Assembly (NCBI GenBank): GCA_945901765.1
Contig: CAMDLO010000004.1
Coordinates: forward strand, 1-63,378
Source: Cyanobium sp. NIES-981
Lineage (GTDB): Bacteria; Cyanobacteriota; Cyanobacteriia; PCC-6307; Cyanobiaceae
DNA length: 63,378 nt
Direction: 5' to 3'
The notes under the pieces are model-generated. The model saw nothing but the letters and a program-made list of their open reading frames with translations, was not told the DNA's origin and searched no databases. The position numbers and the translations under genes are program-made. Of the stretch, positions 40,493 through 50,914 are shown piece by piece (within the stretch, counting starts at the first letter, position 1; each line of letters opens with the position of its first letter).

Positions 40493-41752
40493 TCAGCGGA
40501 TGTTTTCGAAAACGGAGAACATCGGCAGGTACATTGCCACAAGAATCGAGGCCACGATGCCACCCACCAGCACAATCATCGCTGGCTCGAGCATCGAGGT
40601 GAGTGCCTTCACGGCAGACTCAACTTCATCCTCATAGAAGTCCGCCACCTTGGAAAGCATGGCGTCCGTTTCGCCGGTTTCCTCACCGATCGAAAGCATG
40701 CTGATCGCCAGCTCTGGAAAGACATCGAGCCGCCCAAGGGCGACGCTTAAGGGTACACCTTGAATCACATCTTCACGGCTCTGGCTGATCGCTTTTGACA
40801 TCACGGCGTTGCCGGTGATTTCTTTGACGATCTCAAGCGATAGCAGAATCGGCACGCCAGCTCGGGTGAGGGAGCTGAATGTGCGACAAAACTGAGCGGT
40901 GGTTGTTTTCTGAATCAGGTCACCAAACAGGGGTATCTTCAAAACCATGCCATCCACCTTCAGGCGTCCTGCCGGGGTGCTGTAGAAACGCACAAATAGA
41001 AAGACGAGCGCTGCCAGCACCGCAACCAGCAGGATTGAGAATGGCGATCGCAGCAAATTGCTGAAATCCACCATCATCTGGGTAAACCAGGGAAGCTCGG
41101 CACCGAGATCGTCAAAGATTCCTGCGAAGGTGGGAATGATGAAGATCGTCATCCCCAGAAAAACGGCAATGGCGATCACCAAAACCGCTACGGGATATCC
41201 CAAGGCGCCTTTGATCTGATTCTGCAGCTTGGCATTATCTTCAAGCAGTTTCGCCAGCCGCTTCAGCGATTCATCCAGCACGCCACCGGTCTCCCCGGCT
41301 TCCACCATCGCGACGGTGAGGCGGTCAAACACCTGCGGCCAGCGACGCATGGACTGGCCCAGGCTGCCCCCTTGATTCACGTCCAGGCTGATGGCCTGTA
41401 AAGCCCGTTTGAACAGCGGCAGCTTCTGCTGTGCTGCCATCAGATCAATGCCGCGCACGATGGGAACGCCAGCGTTCACCAGAGCAGACATCTTGCTGGC
41501 GAAGACCGCTTTGTGTTTGACGGAAGGCTTCGCTTCCAACAGCTTGCTTAAGGTGCCAAGCTGAAGTTGAGTGCCGAGTTTCTTGCCAGCTACCTGCGAT
41601 GTTTCTGATTGGCCGACTTTCGCTTTGATGTCAATAACCTTGATGCCGCGCTGACGAAGATTTCGTCGTGCTTGCACGGCGTCGGCTGCATTGATATCCA
41701 TGCTTGCCGTTTTGCCACGACTGTTTGTGTAACTGGCTGTGTAAACAGGCAT
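40493..41752 (-). CDS. pilC: Type IV pilus inner-membrane platform protein
   Basis: Couples the PilB and PilT motors to pilus fibre assembly and retraction. 419 residues, two T2SSF domains: an N-terminal soluble part starting MPVYTASYTNSRGKTASMD, membrane helices around 175-195 (VAVLVIAIAVFLGMTIFIIP), 225-245, and at the C-terminus (MIVLVGGIVASILVAMYLPMF). Conserved LARAGVPIL-like motif reads LTRAGVPILLSLEIV, and GGVLDESLKRLA is typical. Last gene of the pilB-pilT-pilC run. Its GC content is clearly below that of the neighbours. Confidence 0.95.
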   Translation of the reverse strand: MPVYTASYTNSRGKTASMDINAADAVQARRNLRQRGIKVIDIKAKVGQSETSQVAGKKLGTQLQLGTLSKLLEAKPSVKHKAVFASKMSALVNAGVPIVRGIDLMAAQQKLPLFKRALQAISLDVNQGGSLGQSMRRWPQVFDRLTVAMVEAGETGGVLDESLKRLAKLLEDNAKLQNQIKGALGYPVAVLVIAIAVFLGMTIFIIPTFAGIFDDLGAELPWFTQMMVDFSNLLRSPFSILLVAVLAALVFLFVRFYSTPAGRLKVDGMVLKIPLFGDLIQKTTTAQFCRTFSSLTRAGVPILLSLEIVKEITGNAVMSKAISQSREDVIQGVPLSVALGRLDVFPELAISMLSIGEETGETDAMLSKVADFYEDEVESAVKALTSMLEPAMIVLVGGIVASILVAMYLPMFSVFENIR

Positions 41753-41767
41753 TGAGTGAAGTCCAGC

Positions 41768-42847
41768 TCAGGTCAATTGGCTGATCAGGCGCTTGAGCTC
41801 TTCTGGTTTGCCTGTTTTGGCTAGTGCTTCCTCCAGGGTGATCTGCTTGGAGATCACTAGATCTGAAAGCGACTTCTCTAAAGTTTGCATCTGGGACTGA
41901 CCACCGGTCTGGATTTGCGAATAAAGTTGGGCGGTTTTACCCTCGCGAATCAGGTTGCCGATGGCAGGGTTGTTGATCATGATTTCCTGCGCCATCACAC
42001 GACCGAACTGGCCCGGAGAGGGGTTGTGGCGTTTGCACAATGTTTGTGCGAACACAGCGACAAGGCTCGTGCTCAGCTGCACCCGGATCTGGGTCTGCTG
42101 GCCTGCTGGGAAGACGTCGACCATCCGGTCCACGGTCTGGGATGCGGAGCTGGTGTGCAGGGTACCGAACACCAGGTGCCCCGTCTCGGCGGCAGTGATC
42201 GCCAGCTGAATGGTCTCAAGGTCTCGAAGTTCCCCCACCAGAATCACATCGGGGTCTTCGCGCAGGGCAGCTCTCAGAGCATTGGCGAAACTGCGGGTAT
42301 CGTCATTCAGTTGTCGTTGGTGCACCACGCTTTTCACAGACTTGTAGGTGAATTCAATGGGGTCTTCAATGGTGAGAATATGTTCGGCTCGCGTCTTGTT
42401 GATATGGTCAAGGATTGCCGCCAATGTTGTGGTCTTGCCGGAACCGGTGGGTCCTGTGACCAGCACAAGTCCCTTCGGTACTCGGCTCACCTCCTCCACA
42501 ACGTTTGGCAAGCCAAGCGTTTCCAGATCAGGAATCGTATTGCCAAGCGCTCGCAGGCAAGCCGCGTATGTTCCTCGCTGTCGGTAGACGTTGACCCGGA
42601 AGCGCGCAACTCCTTTGAGGCCATAGGAGCAGTCGAGCTCCCACGTTTGTTCAAGCTGCTTGCGTTGCGCGTTGTTGAGCATCGAAAAGATCAGCTTGTT
42701 GCAGGATTCTTCATCCAAATGTTCGTCTACAATTGGCCGTAGCTGTCCGCTGAAGCGGCCATAGGGAGGCAGGCCTGCGCTGATGTGAAGGTCGCTGCCC
42801 CCATCGGCAACGAGCTGATTCATCAGATCTTCAATCATTACGGTCAT
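41768..42847 (-). CDS. pilT: Pilus retraction ATPase
   Basis: Hexameric ATPase that depolymerises pili, driving twitching and DNA uptake. 359 residues. Walker A: VTGPTGSGKTTTLAAILDH; Asp box HILTIEDPIEF; Walker B region VILVGELRDLETIQLA; His box TAAETGHLVFGTLHT; C-terminal retraction marks near AIGNLIREGKTAQLYS, the PilT-specific AIRNLIRE-type motif. pilC follows after 15 bases. GC is near 50 percent in sampled lines, lower than pilB. Confidence 0.96.
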   Translation of the reverse strand: MTVMIEDLMNQLVADGGSDLHISAGLPPYGRFSGQLRPIVDEHLDEESCNKLIFSMLNNAQRKQLEQTWELDCSYGLKGVARFRVNVYRQRGTYAACLRALGNTIPDLETLGLPNVVEEVSRVPKGLVLVTGPTGSGKTTTLAAILDHINKTRAEHILTIEDPIEFTYKSVKSVVHQRQLNDDTRSFANALRAALREDPDVILVGELRDLETIQLAITAAETGHLVFGTLHTSSASQTVDRMVDVFPAGQQTQIRVQLSTSLVAVFAQTLCKRHNPSPGQFGRVMAQEIMINNPAIGNLIREGKTAQLYSQIQTGGQSQMQTLEKSLSDLVISKQITLEEALAKTGKPEELKRLISQLT

Positions 42848-42905
42848 GCTGGGCCTGGCGAGGGGGTAAAACGGTGAAGAGTCTGGGTGGTTTTCAGGTC
42901 AGATG

Positions 42906-42933
42906 TTGAAATCGAATTTGAAAACGATTTCAA
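42906..42933. repeat. Perfect 9-bp inverted repeat between pilB and pilT
   Basis: TTGAAATCG, a 10-base spacer, then CGATTTCAA. It lies 59 bases before the pilT start in a 174-base, AT-rich gap, otherwise without a gene. It could be an operator, a processing hairpin, or a partial terminator separating pilB from pilT-pilC. No T-run follows on the minus strand, so simple termination is unlikely. Confidence 0.45.
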
Positions 42934-43021
42934 TTCAGAATCCATTTAGAAGGCAGTATTCCTGGTCGTTGGGGACACCGAACGGATTGAGACCAAAATG
43001 GCAAGAGATTGGCATGCTTGT

Positions 43022-44875
43022 TCATCGACTGGTCAGACAGTACGGGCATTCCAGCCATTCTTCCCGCATGCCCGCTCCACAACCGCTGCAGGTCAGCGTG
43101 CTGAGGGATCGGGAGCGTCGTTCACTTTCCAGGCTCGAATCGGTGAGCAGCATCCGTTCCACCTCCGCCAGAGTGGTATGACCATCCCGCACGAGCTGCA
43201 GTCCATAGCCGAGCAGGGTGCGCATGCCGTTTTCCAGGGCCAGCCTGCGGATCGCGTCGGTGCTCTGACGCTTGGCCACCGCTGCGGCGATCGGATCGCT
43301 CATGCGCAGAATTTCATACACCCCCACCCGACCTTTGTAGCCCGTGCCGCTGCAGACCTGGCAACAGCCAGGTGAACCACTGCCGGTGGTGTTCGCTCGG
43401 TAGAACGTCACGTCGGACTCCTGGCTTGCCAGCAGACCGAAGCGGCTCAGTTCCTCCGGTCTTGGTCGATAACTGATCCGGCAGCTTGAGCAGACCCGGC
43501 GCACCAGGCGCTGGGAAATGATGCCGAGCAGCGATGCGCTCACCATGAAAGGCTCGACTCCCATTTCGTCCAGACGGGCGATGGCGCTGGCGGCGTCATT
43601 GCAGTGCAGTGTCGTCATCACCAAGTGACCGGTGAGAGCCGCTTCGATCGCTGTCTTGGCGGTTTCCCGGTCGCGGGTCTCACCCACCAGCAGCACGTCG
43701 GGGTCCTGGCGCATGAAGGCCCGCAGGGTCGTGGCGAAATCCAGTCCCTTTTCACGATTCACCTGGGTCTGGGTGATGCCGTGCAGGGTGTACTCGATCG
43801 GATCCTCCACGGTTGAGATGTTGATGCCCGGATCATTGCGCTCCGCCAGCAAGGCATAGAGCGTTGTCGACTTACCAGAGCCGGTCGGCCCTGTGACCAG
43901 CAGCATCCCGTAGGGCTTGGCCCCCAGATCCCGCAGGGTTTCCCGGGCTTTGGCATCGGTGATCAGGGTGTCGAGTCCCAGTTGGGTCGCGCCGCTGTCG
44001 AGCAGCCGCATCACCACCTTCTCGCCGTTGCGCGATGGCAGGGTGCTGACGCGGAAATCCATCTTTCGCCCCCGGAACATCCGCCGGATCCGGCCGTCCT
44101 GGGGAAGTCGCCGTTCGGCGATGTCCAGGTCGGCCATGATCTTCAGACGGGAGGTGACCGCCGGGGTCAGTCCCCGCGGCAGATCCTCAAACTGTTTCTG
44201 GAGCACACCGTCGATCCGGAAGCGGATTTCGAGGGCTGTTTCCTGAGGTTCGATGTGGATGTCACTGGCGCCGCTGGTGAGAGCCTCGATCAGGATCCGG
44301 TCGACCAGGCTGACGATCGGGGAGGCATTGGCGTTGGAGTTCGCCTCGGCGGCGCTGACCTCCAGATCTTCAGGGTCAGTGACCTCCTGCAGTTGCCCGA
44401 CAGCAGTGGGCAGGCTCAGGTCTTTGGTGAGCGAGCGGGGCGGGCTCGGCGGCAGGTTGGCCCCAGCCACCTCTGCCGGTGTGGGCTGGTTGTCGCCAGT
44501 CGGCGCGAAGCCAGGCTCGGTGTCGCCCCGCTCGCGGCTGGCCGCCTTCTCCAGTGCGGCGGCGATGTCCTCGTCGAGGGCGAGCTGGAAACGGGGGCTC
44601 AGGCCATGGACATCGAGTTCGCCGCTGAGGCTGTCGCGCTCCGGGATCCCCCAGCTGCTTGGTACGGCCACGGGCAGCTGGCCGGCCTGCACCGGTTCGG
44701 TGGGACAGGCCCCGAGCTCCCGCCAGCGGCTGAGCGGCAGCACGAGGTCGGTGGTGAGCTCAGGCCGCATCTGCGTGTGGCTCAGCACCGGTTCGCCGCG
44801 CAGCAGTTCCAGTTCGAGCCTTCGCTGCTCCAGGCTGGTGGGCTGGGGTACCGGTCTGGTCGGAGTGACGGTCAT
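43022..44875 (-). CDS. pilB: Type IV pilus assembly ATPase
   Basis: Hexameric ATPase that powers pilus extension. 617 residues. The N-terminal 190 residues are low in recognisable structure; then DRILIEALTSGASDIHIEP starts the conserved N2/C core. Walker A: VTGPTGSGKSTTLYALL; Asp box STVEDPIEY; Walker B VLLVGETRDRETA; His box TGHLVMTTLHCND. A tetracysteine zinc motif of PilB is present (CSSC and CQVCSGTGYKGRVGVYE). Unusually, the extreme C-terminus has another zinc-ribbon-like pair, CSGCG and CPYC. Start at 44875 (MTVTPTRPV); upstream open frame is the grpE shadow. Confidence 0.95.
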   Translation of the reverse strand: MTVTPTRPVPQPTSLEQRRLELELLRGEPVLSHTQMRPELTTDLVLPLSRWRELGACPTEPVQAGQLPVAVPSSWGIPERDSLSGELDVHGLSPRFQLALDEDIAAALEKAASRERGDTEPGFAPTGDNQPTPAEVAGANLPPSPPRSLTKDLSLPTAVGQLQEVTDPEDLEVSAAEANSNANASPIVSLVDRILIEALTSGASDIHIEPQETALEIRFRIDGVLQKQFEDLPRGLTPAVTSRLKIMADLDIAERRLPQDGRIRRMFRGRKMDFRVSTLPSRNGEKVVMRLLDSGATQLGLDTLITDAKARETLRDLGAKPYGMLLVTGPTGSGKSTTLYALLAERNDPGINISTVEDPIEYTLHGITQTQVNREKGLDFATTLRAFMRQDPDVLLVGETRDRETAKTAIEAALTGHLVMTTLHCNDAASAIARLDEMGVEPFMVSASLLGIISQRLVRRVCSSCRISYRPRPEELSRFGLLASQESDVTFYRANTTGSGSPGCCQVCSGTGYKGRVGVYEILRMSDPIAAAVAKRQSTDAIRRLALENGMRTLLGYGLQLVRDGHTTLAEVERMLLTDSSLESERRSRSLSTLTCSGCGAGMREEWLECPYCLTSR

Positions 44876-44961
44876 GGGCCGGAGGTGCGGGCTTCCGCCG
44901 CTTGTGGGACGACTGCCTGGAGCTCCAACATGTTTAAAGCCAAAGTGAAGTCTTGTCAGCC

Positions 44962-45714
44962 ATGACTGGAGCATCTGCAGTGGGGTCCGAATCCGGAAAT
45001 GGCGAGGAGCTGCAGCCGCAAACGATTGTCCAGGGGGTGGTCGCTGAAGCCGAAGCGGCCTGCCCTGACTCCGGCCTGCCCGCAGCGGCGGCGGAGCTGC
45101 CGGATTCCCAGCCCGCTGACGGCCAGGCCTCTTCCATCGGCGCGGCGCACGGCGCGGCGGATGCACCGGCTGACCTGGATCGGCAGTTGGCTGCCCTCAG
45201 GGCTGAACACGAGCATCTCAACGGCCAGTACATGCGTCTGGCCGCCGACTTCGACAACTTCCGCAAGCGTCAGGCGCGGGACAACGAGGATCTGCGCGCT
45301 CAGATCGTCTGCAGCACCCTCAGCGAGATCCTGCCGGTCGTTGACAATTTCGAGCGGGCCCGCCAGCAACTCACCCCGCAGCACGAGGAGGCTCAGGCCC
45401 TGCACCGCAGCTACCAGGGCCTCTACAAGCAGTTGGTCGATGTGTTCAAGCAGCTCGGTGTCTCCCCCATGCGCGTGGAGGGAGAGCCCTTCGACCCAAG
45501 CCTGCACGAGGCGGTGCTGCGGGAGGAGAGCGATGAGCACCCCGAGGATGTGGTGGTGGCCGAGCTTCAGCGCGGCTACCAGCTCAACGGCCGGGTGCTG
45601 CGCCATGCCCTCGTGAAGGTGTCGATGGGTCCGGGTCCCGCATCCAGCGGGGGCGCCGCCGGGCCGGAACACCGCCTCGAGGATCAGGTCCCGCCCACCG
45701 CCGCCGAGGCCTGA
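44962..45714 (+). CDS. grpE: Nucleotide exchange factor GrpE
   Basis: Releases ADP from DnaK. 250 residues: a long acidic, Ala-rich N-terminal tail (1-75), then the helix [28 protein letters not shown], and the beta domain with [26 protein letters not shown] and [16 protein letters not shown], all typical. A second TTG start is possible at 44953. dnaJ follows after 3 bases. Divergent from pilB across 86 bases; no CIRCE element is visible there. Confidence 0.95.
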   Translation: MTGASAVGSESGNGEELQPQTIVQGVVAEAEAACPDSGLPAAAAELPDSQPADGQASSIGAAHGAADAPADLDRQLAALRAEHEHLNGQYMRLAADFDNFRKRQARDNEDLRAQIVCSTLSEILPVVDNFERARQQLTPQHEEAQALHRSYQGLYKQLVDVFKQLGVSPMRVEGEPFDPSLHEAVLREESDEHPEDVVVAELQRGYQLNGRVLRHALVKVSMGPGPASSGGAAGPEHRLEDQVPPTAAEA

Positions 45715-45717
45715 TCG

Positions 45718-46845
45718 ATGGCCGATTTCTACGATCTGCTGGGGGTCAGCCGCGATGTCGATGCCGACACCCTCAAACGCGCCTACCGGCGCCTGGCGCG
45801 CCAGTACCACCCCGACATCAACAAGGATCCGGGTGCGGAGGACACCTTCAAGGAGATCGGCCGGGCCTACGAGGTGCTGAGCGATCCCCAGAGCCGGGCC
45901 CGCTACGACCAGTTCGGCGAAGCGGGGCTCGGCGGTGCCGCCGGCATGCCCGACATGGGCGACATGGGGGGGTTTGCGGATCTGTTCGAGACCTTCTTCA
46001 GTGGTTTCGGCGGTGCACCGGGCGGTGGTGGTCCCCGCCGCCGCGGGCCGCGTCAGGGCGATGATCTTCGCCTGGATCTGACGATCAGTTTTCAGGAGGC
46101 TGTCTTCGGCGCCGAGAAGGAGGTGCAGATCCGCCATCTCGAGACCTGTTCCGCCTGTCAGGGCTCAGGAGCCAAGGCCGGCAGTGGTCCCACCACCTGC
46201 GGCACCTGCGGCGGGGCCGGTCAGGTGCGCCGTGCCACCCGCACCCCCTTCGGCAGTTTCACCCAGGTGGCGGCCTGTCCCACCTGCGAAGGCTCAGGCC
46301 AGGTGATCGCCGATCCCTGTGCCGCCTGTGGCGGCCAGGGCCTGCAGCAGGTGCGCAAGAAGCTGCGGATCAACATTCCCGCCGGTGTTGACAGCGGCAC
46401 CCGCCTGCGGGTGGCCAATGAGGGCAATGCCGGGCAGCGGGGAGGCCCGGCCGGAGACCTGTACGTGTTTCTGAGCGTGCAGCCCCATGGCCAGCTCCGG
46501 CGTGACGGCATCCACATCCATTCGGAGGTGACGCTCAACTACCTGCAGGCCATCCTCGGCGACATGATTGAGGTGGAGACGGTCGACGGTCATCAGCAGC
46601 TGGAGATTCCTGCCGGCACCCAGCCCGGTGCCGTGCTCACCCTGCAGGGCAAGGGGGTGCCGAAGCTGGGCAATCCCGTGGCGCGCGGCAATCACCTGTT
46701 CACCGTGAAGGTGCAGCTGCCGACCCGGCTTAACGATCAGGAGCGCGAGCTGCTCGAGCAGCTCGCCGGCCATCACACCAGCAGGGGTCAGAAGCATCCC
46801 CACAAGAGCGGCCTGTTCGGCGGCCTGTTCGGCCACCGCGACTGA
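45718..46845 (+). CDS. dnaJ: Chaperone protein DnaJ
   Basis: Hsp40 co-chaperone of DnaK. 375 residues: J domain (1-70) with YHPDINKD (HPD motif), a Gly/Phe/Met-rich linker (75-115), the zinc centre with four repeats [24 protein letters not shown] and CAACGGQG, then the two beta C-terminal domains. Type I DnaJ of full length. In an operon with grpE and possibly the TusA-like gene, which starts seven bases later. Confidence 0.97.
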   Translation: MADFYDLLGVSRDVDADTLKRAYRRLARQYHPDINKDPGAEDTFKEIGRAYEVLSDPQSRARYDQFGEAGLGGAAGMPDMGDMGGFADLFETFFSGFGGAPGGGGPRRRGPRQGDDLRLDLTISFQEAVFGAEKEVQIRHLETCSACQGSGAKAGSGPTTCGTCGGAGQVRRATRTPFGSFTQVAACPTCEGSGQVIADPCAACGGQGLQQVRKKLRINIPAGVDSGTRLRVANEGNAGQRGGPAGDLYVFLSVQPHGQLRRDGIHIHSEVTLNYLQAILGDMIEVETVDGHQQLEIPAGTQPGAVLTLQGKGVPKLGNPVARGNHLFTVKVQLPTRLNDQERELLEQLAGHHTSRGQKHPHKSGLFGGLFGHRD

Positions 46846-46851
46846 GCCGCC

Positions 46852-47127
46852 GTGGTGCCCCCTGACTCCGTTCAGCCCGGTGATCCGCAACGGCTCGACC
46901 TGCGGGGCACCCCCTGCCCGATCAATCTGATCCGCGCTCGACTCGCTCTGGAGACCATCCCATCCGGTGCCTGGCTTCAGCTGGCACTCGATCGCGGCGA
47001 GGCCGAGCAGAGCGTGCTGGCGGGTCTGGAGCAGGCCGGTCACCGCCTGCAGTGCCAGCCCCACCCCGCCGATCCCGCCGCCGTGCTGGTGCTGGTGCAG
47101 CCAGGGGAGGGTCCGGCTGGTGTCTGA
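46852..47127 (+). CDS. TusA-like sulfur carrier protein
   Basis: 91-residue SirA/TusA family protein. The mark LDLRGTPCPINLIRARLALE (about 15-34) contains the CPxP-like sulfur-carrying Cys in TPCPINL. It likely relays persulfide sulfur for tRNA thiolation or cofactor synthesis. GTG start seven bases after dnaJ; its end overlaps the rsgA start by 8 bases, so it belongs to the same operon. Confidence 0.85.
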   Translation: MVPPDSVQPGDPQRLDLRGTPCPINLIRARLALETIPSGAWLQLALDRGEAEQSVLAGLEQAGHRLQCQPHPADPAAVLVLVQPGEGPAGV

Positions 47128-48205
47128 GCCTGCCTGCGGGCGGGGGCTGGTGGTGGCCCTGCAGGCCAACTACTGCTGGGTGGAGCTGGAGCGGGTCGGC
47201 CCCCACGATTGCCGACGTCTGCTCTGCACCCGCCGCACCCGGCTGGCGAAGAGTGGCCAGATCATCTGTGTGGGAGACCGGGTGGGTGTCGAGAGCATCG
47301 ACTGGCCCGCCGGCCGTGGTGTTATCGCTGCCCTCGAGCCACGTTCGGTTCTGCTGGTGCGGCCACCGGTCGCCAATGTCTCCCTGGTGGTGGTCGTTGT
47401 CGCCCTGGCCGAACCCGCACCCGATCCCCTGCAGCTGAGCCGGTTCCTGCTCACGGCGGAGGCCACCGGTCAGGCCGTGCTGCTGGTGTTCTCCAAGGCC
47501 GACCTGCTGCCGGAGCAGGCCGTTGCGGCCTGGCTCGGCCGGGTAGCGGCCTGGGGCTACCCGGCCCTGGCCGTGTCATCCCAGAGCGGCAGCGGCCTCG
47601 ACCAGCTGCGTGAGCGGCTCAGCCAGCCAGGTCTTGCCGTGGTCTGCGGCCCGTCCGGAGTGGGAAAGAGCAGTCTGCTCAATGGCCTGAAGCCCGAACT
47701 GGATCTGCGCGTGGCGGCGGTCTCCGGCCGCCTGCAGCGGGGTCGCCACACCACCCGCCATGTCGAGCTCTTTGCGCTTGCGCCGGGTGCGCTCGTGGCT
47801 GACAGCCCCGGTTTCAACAGGCCGGAGCTGCCCGGGGATCCCGCCGGTTTCGGTCTGCTGTTTCCGGAGGTGCGCCGTGGTCTGCAGCAGGCCGCGTGTC
47901 GCTTCAGCAATTGCCTGCATCTGGGCGAGCCCGGCTGCGCGGTGAGCAGCGACTGGGAACGGTATGGCTGGTATGTGGAGTGGGTGGGTGATCTGCGTGA
48001 GCGGGCTGCCAGGCCTGAGGTTCACGCCCAGGGCCAGCGGGCCGCTGAGCCGGGCCTGCGCAGGCGGGGTGATCGGCTCGAGCCTCGGCTGGATCAGCAG
48101 TGGCGGCAACCCTCCCGCCGCAGCCAGCGTCAGCAGGCCTGGCGGGAGGGCCGGCAGGAGCAGGATGGGGCGGAACCGCTCAGCCTCCCAGACCGGGAAG
48201 ATTGA
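47120..48205 (+). CDS. rsgA: Ribosome small subunit-dependent GTPase A
   Basis: Circularly permuted GTPase that helps mature the 30S subunit. 361 residues: N-terminal OB fold, then G4 motif SKADLL, G1 [15 protein letters not shown]3 DSPGF, and a zinc domain [16 protein letters not shown]. The C-terminus (about 295-361) is long, basic and Gln/Arg-rich. GTG start at 47120, overlapping the TusA-like gene. Its 3' end overlaps the convergent ebfC gene by 26 bases. Confidence 0.94.
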   Translation: MSEPACGRGLVVALQANYCWVELERVGPHDCRRLLCTRRTRLAKSGQIICVGDRVGVESIDWPAGRGVIAALEPRSVLLVRPPVANVSLVVVVVALAEPAPDPLQLSRFLLTAEATGQAVLLVFSKADLLPEQAVAAWLGRVAAWGYPALAVSSQSGSGLDQLRERLSQPGLAVVCGPSGVGKSSLLNGLKPELDLRVAAVSGRLQRGRHTTRHVELFALAPGALVADSPGFNRPELPGDPAGFGLLFPEVRRGLQQAACRFSNCLHLGEPGCAVSSDWERYGWYVEWVGDLRERAARPEVHAQGQRAAEPGLRRRGDRLEPRLDQQWRQPSRRSQRQQAWREGRQEQDGAEPLSLPDRED

Positions 48206-48521
48206 GGTTGAGGCCGCCGGTCAGCTCTTCCATGCGCCCCTTCATCGTGCCGGTGGAGTTGTCGTAGGCGGCCTGCAGGGCCTCCAGCACGGCCGACTCA
48301 CAGGCTGGTGCACCTTCGCTGACCAGGGCGGGATCCAGCCGCACCCGCAGCGGCTGCTGGTTGCCCGACAGCCAGACGCTGGCCCGGCCGTCCTGACTGC
48401 ATCCCTCCAGCTCCATCGCATCCAGTTCCTCCTGCAGTTTCTGGGCGTTCTGCTGGAGTTCCTGGGCCTTTTTGAAGGCTTCGGTGAGCTGACCGAAGTT
48501 GGGAAGTCCGAAACCAGCCAT
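48180..48521 (-). CDS. YbaB/EbfC family nucleoid-associated protein
   Basis: 113-residue small DNA-binding dimer of the YbaB/EbfC family. Helical N-terminus with [26 protein letters not shown] and a strand segment [16 protein letters not shown] are typical. The Gly/Leu/Asn-rich end reads [14 protein letters not shown]. Followed on the same strand (upstream) by murB. Role: nucleoid compaction or gene regulation (inference from family). Confidence 0.88.
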   Translation of the reverse strand: MAGFGLPNFGQLTEAFKKAQELQQNAQKLQEELDAMELEGCSQDGRASVWLSGNQQPLRVRLDPALVSEGAPACESAVLEALQAAYDNSTGTMKGRMEELTGGLNLNLPGLGG

Positions 48522-48545
48522 TGGGTGTCAGTGACTGGGCGCAGG

Positions 48546-49469
48546 CTACGCGCTGGGCTGGGGCCTGGCGAAGCCGAGCCGTTTCACCTCCGGATGCAGC
48601 TGGATGGCGTGGCTGGCGGCCACCCGCTCCTGCACGGCGCGGATCAGGTGGTCGATGTCATCGGCGGTGGCTGTACCGGTGTTGACGATGAAGTTTGCAT
48701 GGATCGGTGAAACTTCCGCGCCGCCGATCCGCAATCCCTTCAGGCCCAGTCCTTCGATCAGCCGCCCGGCCTTCTGTGGCTCCGGGTTGCGGAACACGCT
48801 GCCGCAGCTTGGTTGTTGGTAAGGCTGGGTGCTGGTGCGGCTGTGAAGATTGGCGCTGGTGCGCGCCGAAACCTCGGCTGGATCATGGCCTGGATCCAGG
48901 CGGAAACGGGCCGACACCACCAGCAGATCCTCCTGCTGCAGGCGGCTGTGCCGGTAGTCGAAGTCCAGCTCTCTGGCGCTGATCTCGAACGGGTCCCGCT
49001 CCGGCCGGGACGGATCGAGCACCAGCACCGAATGGAGCCATTCAGCCGTGCAGCCCCCCTGGGCGCCGGCGTTCATCACCGCAGCTCCACCAACCGTGCC
49101 GGGAATCCCAACCGCCCATTCCAGCCCGCTCAGACCGGCTTTGGCCGCCTTGCGAGCCAGGGTTGGGATCGGTTCCCCGGCCTGCGCTTCCACCCAGCCC
49201 TCGCCGCTGTCGATCCGGCTTCCCTGCAGGCGCCGCAGGCAGAGGGTGAGGCCGGCAAGGCCGGCATCAGCGATCAACAGGTTCGAGCCGGCGCCGATGC
49301 AGTGCAGGGCCTGACCGCTCTCCCTGGCCCAGTGCAGCAAACCGGCCAGGGCCGATGCGTCCGCCGGCTCGGCGAACCAGGCAGCCGGACCACCCACTTT
49401 CCAGGTGGTGAAATCGTGCAGTCCAACGGCCTGACGCAGGCCGTTCGGCAGAGGGGCGGGGGTGCGCAT
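48546..49469 (-). CDS. murB: UDP-N-acetylenolpyruvoylglucosamine reductase
   Basis: FAD enzyme that makes UDP-MurNAc. 307 residues. Motifs: [15 protein letters not shown] (FAD-binding start), [47 protein letters not shown] with the catalytic Ser, and [11 protein letters not shown]. It begins eight bases downstream of murC, so murC-murB form an operon. Confidence 0.96.
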   Translation of the reverse strand: MRTPAPLPNGLRQAVGLHDFTTWKVGGPAAWFAEPADASALAGLLHWARESGQALHCIGAGSNLLIADAGLAGLTLCLRRLQGSRIDSGEGWVEAQAGEPIPTLARKAAKAGLSGLEWAVGIPGTVGGAAVMNAGAQGGCTAEWLHSVLVLDPSRPERDPFEISARELDFDYRHSRLQQEDLLVVSARFRLDPGHDPAEVSARTSANLHSRTSTQPYQQPSCGSVFRNPEPQKAGRLIEGLGLKGLRIGGAEVSPIHANFIVNTGTATADDIDHLIRAVQERVAASHAIQLHPEVKRLGFARPQPSA

Positions 49470-49477
49470 CGGCCTGC

Positions 49478-50914
49478 TCAGGCCACCAGCTCGGTGCTGC
49501 CCACGCTCAGCCTGGCCAGGCGATCCCAGAGGCTGTTCACGTCACCCGCCCCCATGGCCAGCACCAGATCGCCTTCACCCGATTGTTCATCGAGCTGGCG
49601 TGCCAGATCATCGAGACCGGACGTGACCGTGACCGTGATCCCCGGAGCCTGGGCCTGTACCGATCGGCCCAGGGCGTCGCTGCTGATGCCCGGGATGGGG
49701 GCCTCGCCGGCCGGGTAGAGGGGGGCGAGCAGCACCGCATCGGCCAGGGCGAGCTCCCGGGCGAAGCCCTCGAGAAACTGGGCTGTTCGGCTGTAGCGAT
49801 GGGGCTGGAACACCGCCACGATTCGACGCGGTACCGCCGGCAGCGAGGTGCGGCCTGTGTCCAGCATCAGCCTGGCCATCTTCAGGGTCGCCCCCACTTC
49901 GCTGGGGTGGTGGGCGTAGTCATCCACCACCATCCGGCCCTGCCAGCAGCCCCGGAAGTCGAAGCGGCGGCCAGGCGTGCGCAGATCCGCAACGGCCCTG
50001 GCCAGCGCCTCGAAGGGCACCCCCTCCAGCCGGCAGGCGGCCAGGGCGGCGGCGGCGTTGCTGAGGTTGTGGCGTCCGGGCAGTGGCAGATCAAGCTCCC
50101 CGACCCGCTCCCCATTTTCATAAAACGCCAGGCGGGTGCCGTCGCCACGCTCCTCGAGGGGGATGGCGGCGAAGGCGACCCCCTCGGCAGTTTCGGTGGA
50201 CCACCAGTGACTGGCATCGAAGTGCTGCCGCAGGATCGGACAATCCCGGTTCGCCAGCAGCCGGGACGAACCGGCGGCGAAGCGCTGCAGGGTGGCGACC
50301 AGCGCCGCCAGATCGGGGTAGTGGTCGGTGTGATCCAGCTCGATGTTGGTGAGAATGCCCAGCTGGGGCCTGAATTTCACCAGGGACCCATCCGATTCAT
50401 CGGCTTCGGCCACCAGCAGCCGGCCGTTGCCATTGCGGCCATTGCTGCCGAAGGCGGGCACCACGCCTCCGATCACAGCGGTGGGGTCCTGCTCCGCGGT
50501 GGCCAGCAGGGAGGCGATCAGGGTGCTGGTGGTGGTCTTGCCGTGGCTGCCCGCCACCGCAATCGAAGCCTGTGCGTTGATCAGGGCCGCCAGCACGTCG
50601 GAGCGATGGCAGACCGGCAGCCCGAGCCGGCGGGCTTCCATCAGTTCCGGATTGGTCTCGGGAACGGCGGAGCTGATCACCACCAGCGGGCTGGAGGTCG
50701 TGCCGTCGCGGATGGACGAAATCGTTGCGGCAGTCTGTTCCTGGAACACCTGCACCCCAAGGCGTCGCAGCCGCTCCACCACAGGCCCATCCTTGGGATC
50801 CGATCCGCTGACGCTGTGGCCCCGCTCCGCCAGGATCCCGGCCAGGGCCGACATGCCGATGCCGCCAACACCGATGAAGTGCAGGGGTTGAAGGCGATCA
50901 AGCGTCGGGATCAA
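49478..50914 (-). CDS. murC: UDP-N-acetylmuramate--L-alanine ligase
   Basis: Adds L-alanine to UDP-MurNAc with ATP. 478 residues from TTG at 50914: [22 protein letters not shown] aligns with family starts. ATP loop: [19 protein letters not shown]; others are [28 protein letters not shown] and [15 protein letters not shown]. The open frame runs to 51085 with ATGs at 51085 and 51064, but those would intrude into the divergent gap2 promoter and have no family counterpart. Confidence 0.94.
   Translation of the reverse strand: MIPTLDRLQPLHFIGVGGIGMSALAGILAERGHSVSGSDPKDGPVVERLRRLGVQVFQEQTAATISSIRDGTTSSPLVVISSAVPETNPELMEARRLGLPVCHRSDVLAALINAQASIAVAGSHGKTTTSTLIASLLATAEQDPTAVIGGVVPAFGSNGRNGNGRLLVAEADESDGSLVKFRPQLGILTNIELDHTDHYPDLAALVATLQRFAAGSSRLLANRDCPILRQHFDASHWWSTETAEGVAFAAIPLEERGDGTRLAFYENGERVGELDLPLPGRHNLSNAAAALAACRLEGVPFEALARAVADLRTPGRRFDFRGCWQGRMVVDDYAHHPSEVGATLKMARLMLDTGRTSLPAVPRRIVAVFQPHRYSRTAQFLEGFARELALADAVLLAPLYPAGEAPIPGISSDALGRSVQAQAPGITVTVTSGLDDLARQLDEQSGEGDLVLAMGAGDVNSLWDRLARLSVGSTELVA

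Noticed and set aside
44876-44961. Possible CIRCE heat-shock operator before grpE
   Set aside because: No TTAGCACTC-N9-GAGTGCTAA arms found in the gap.
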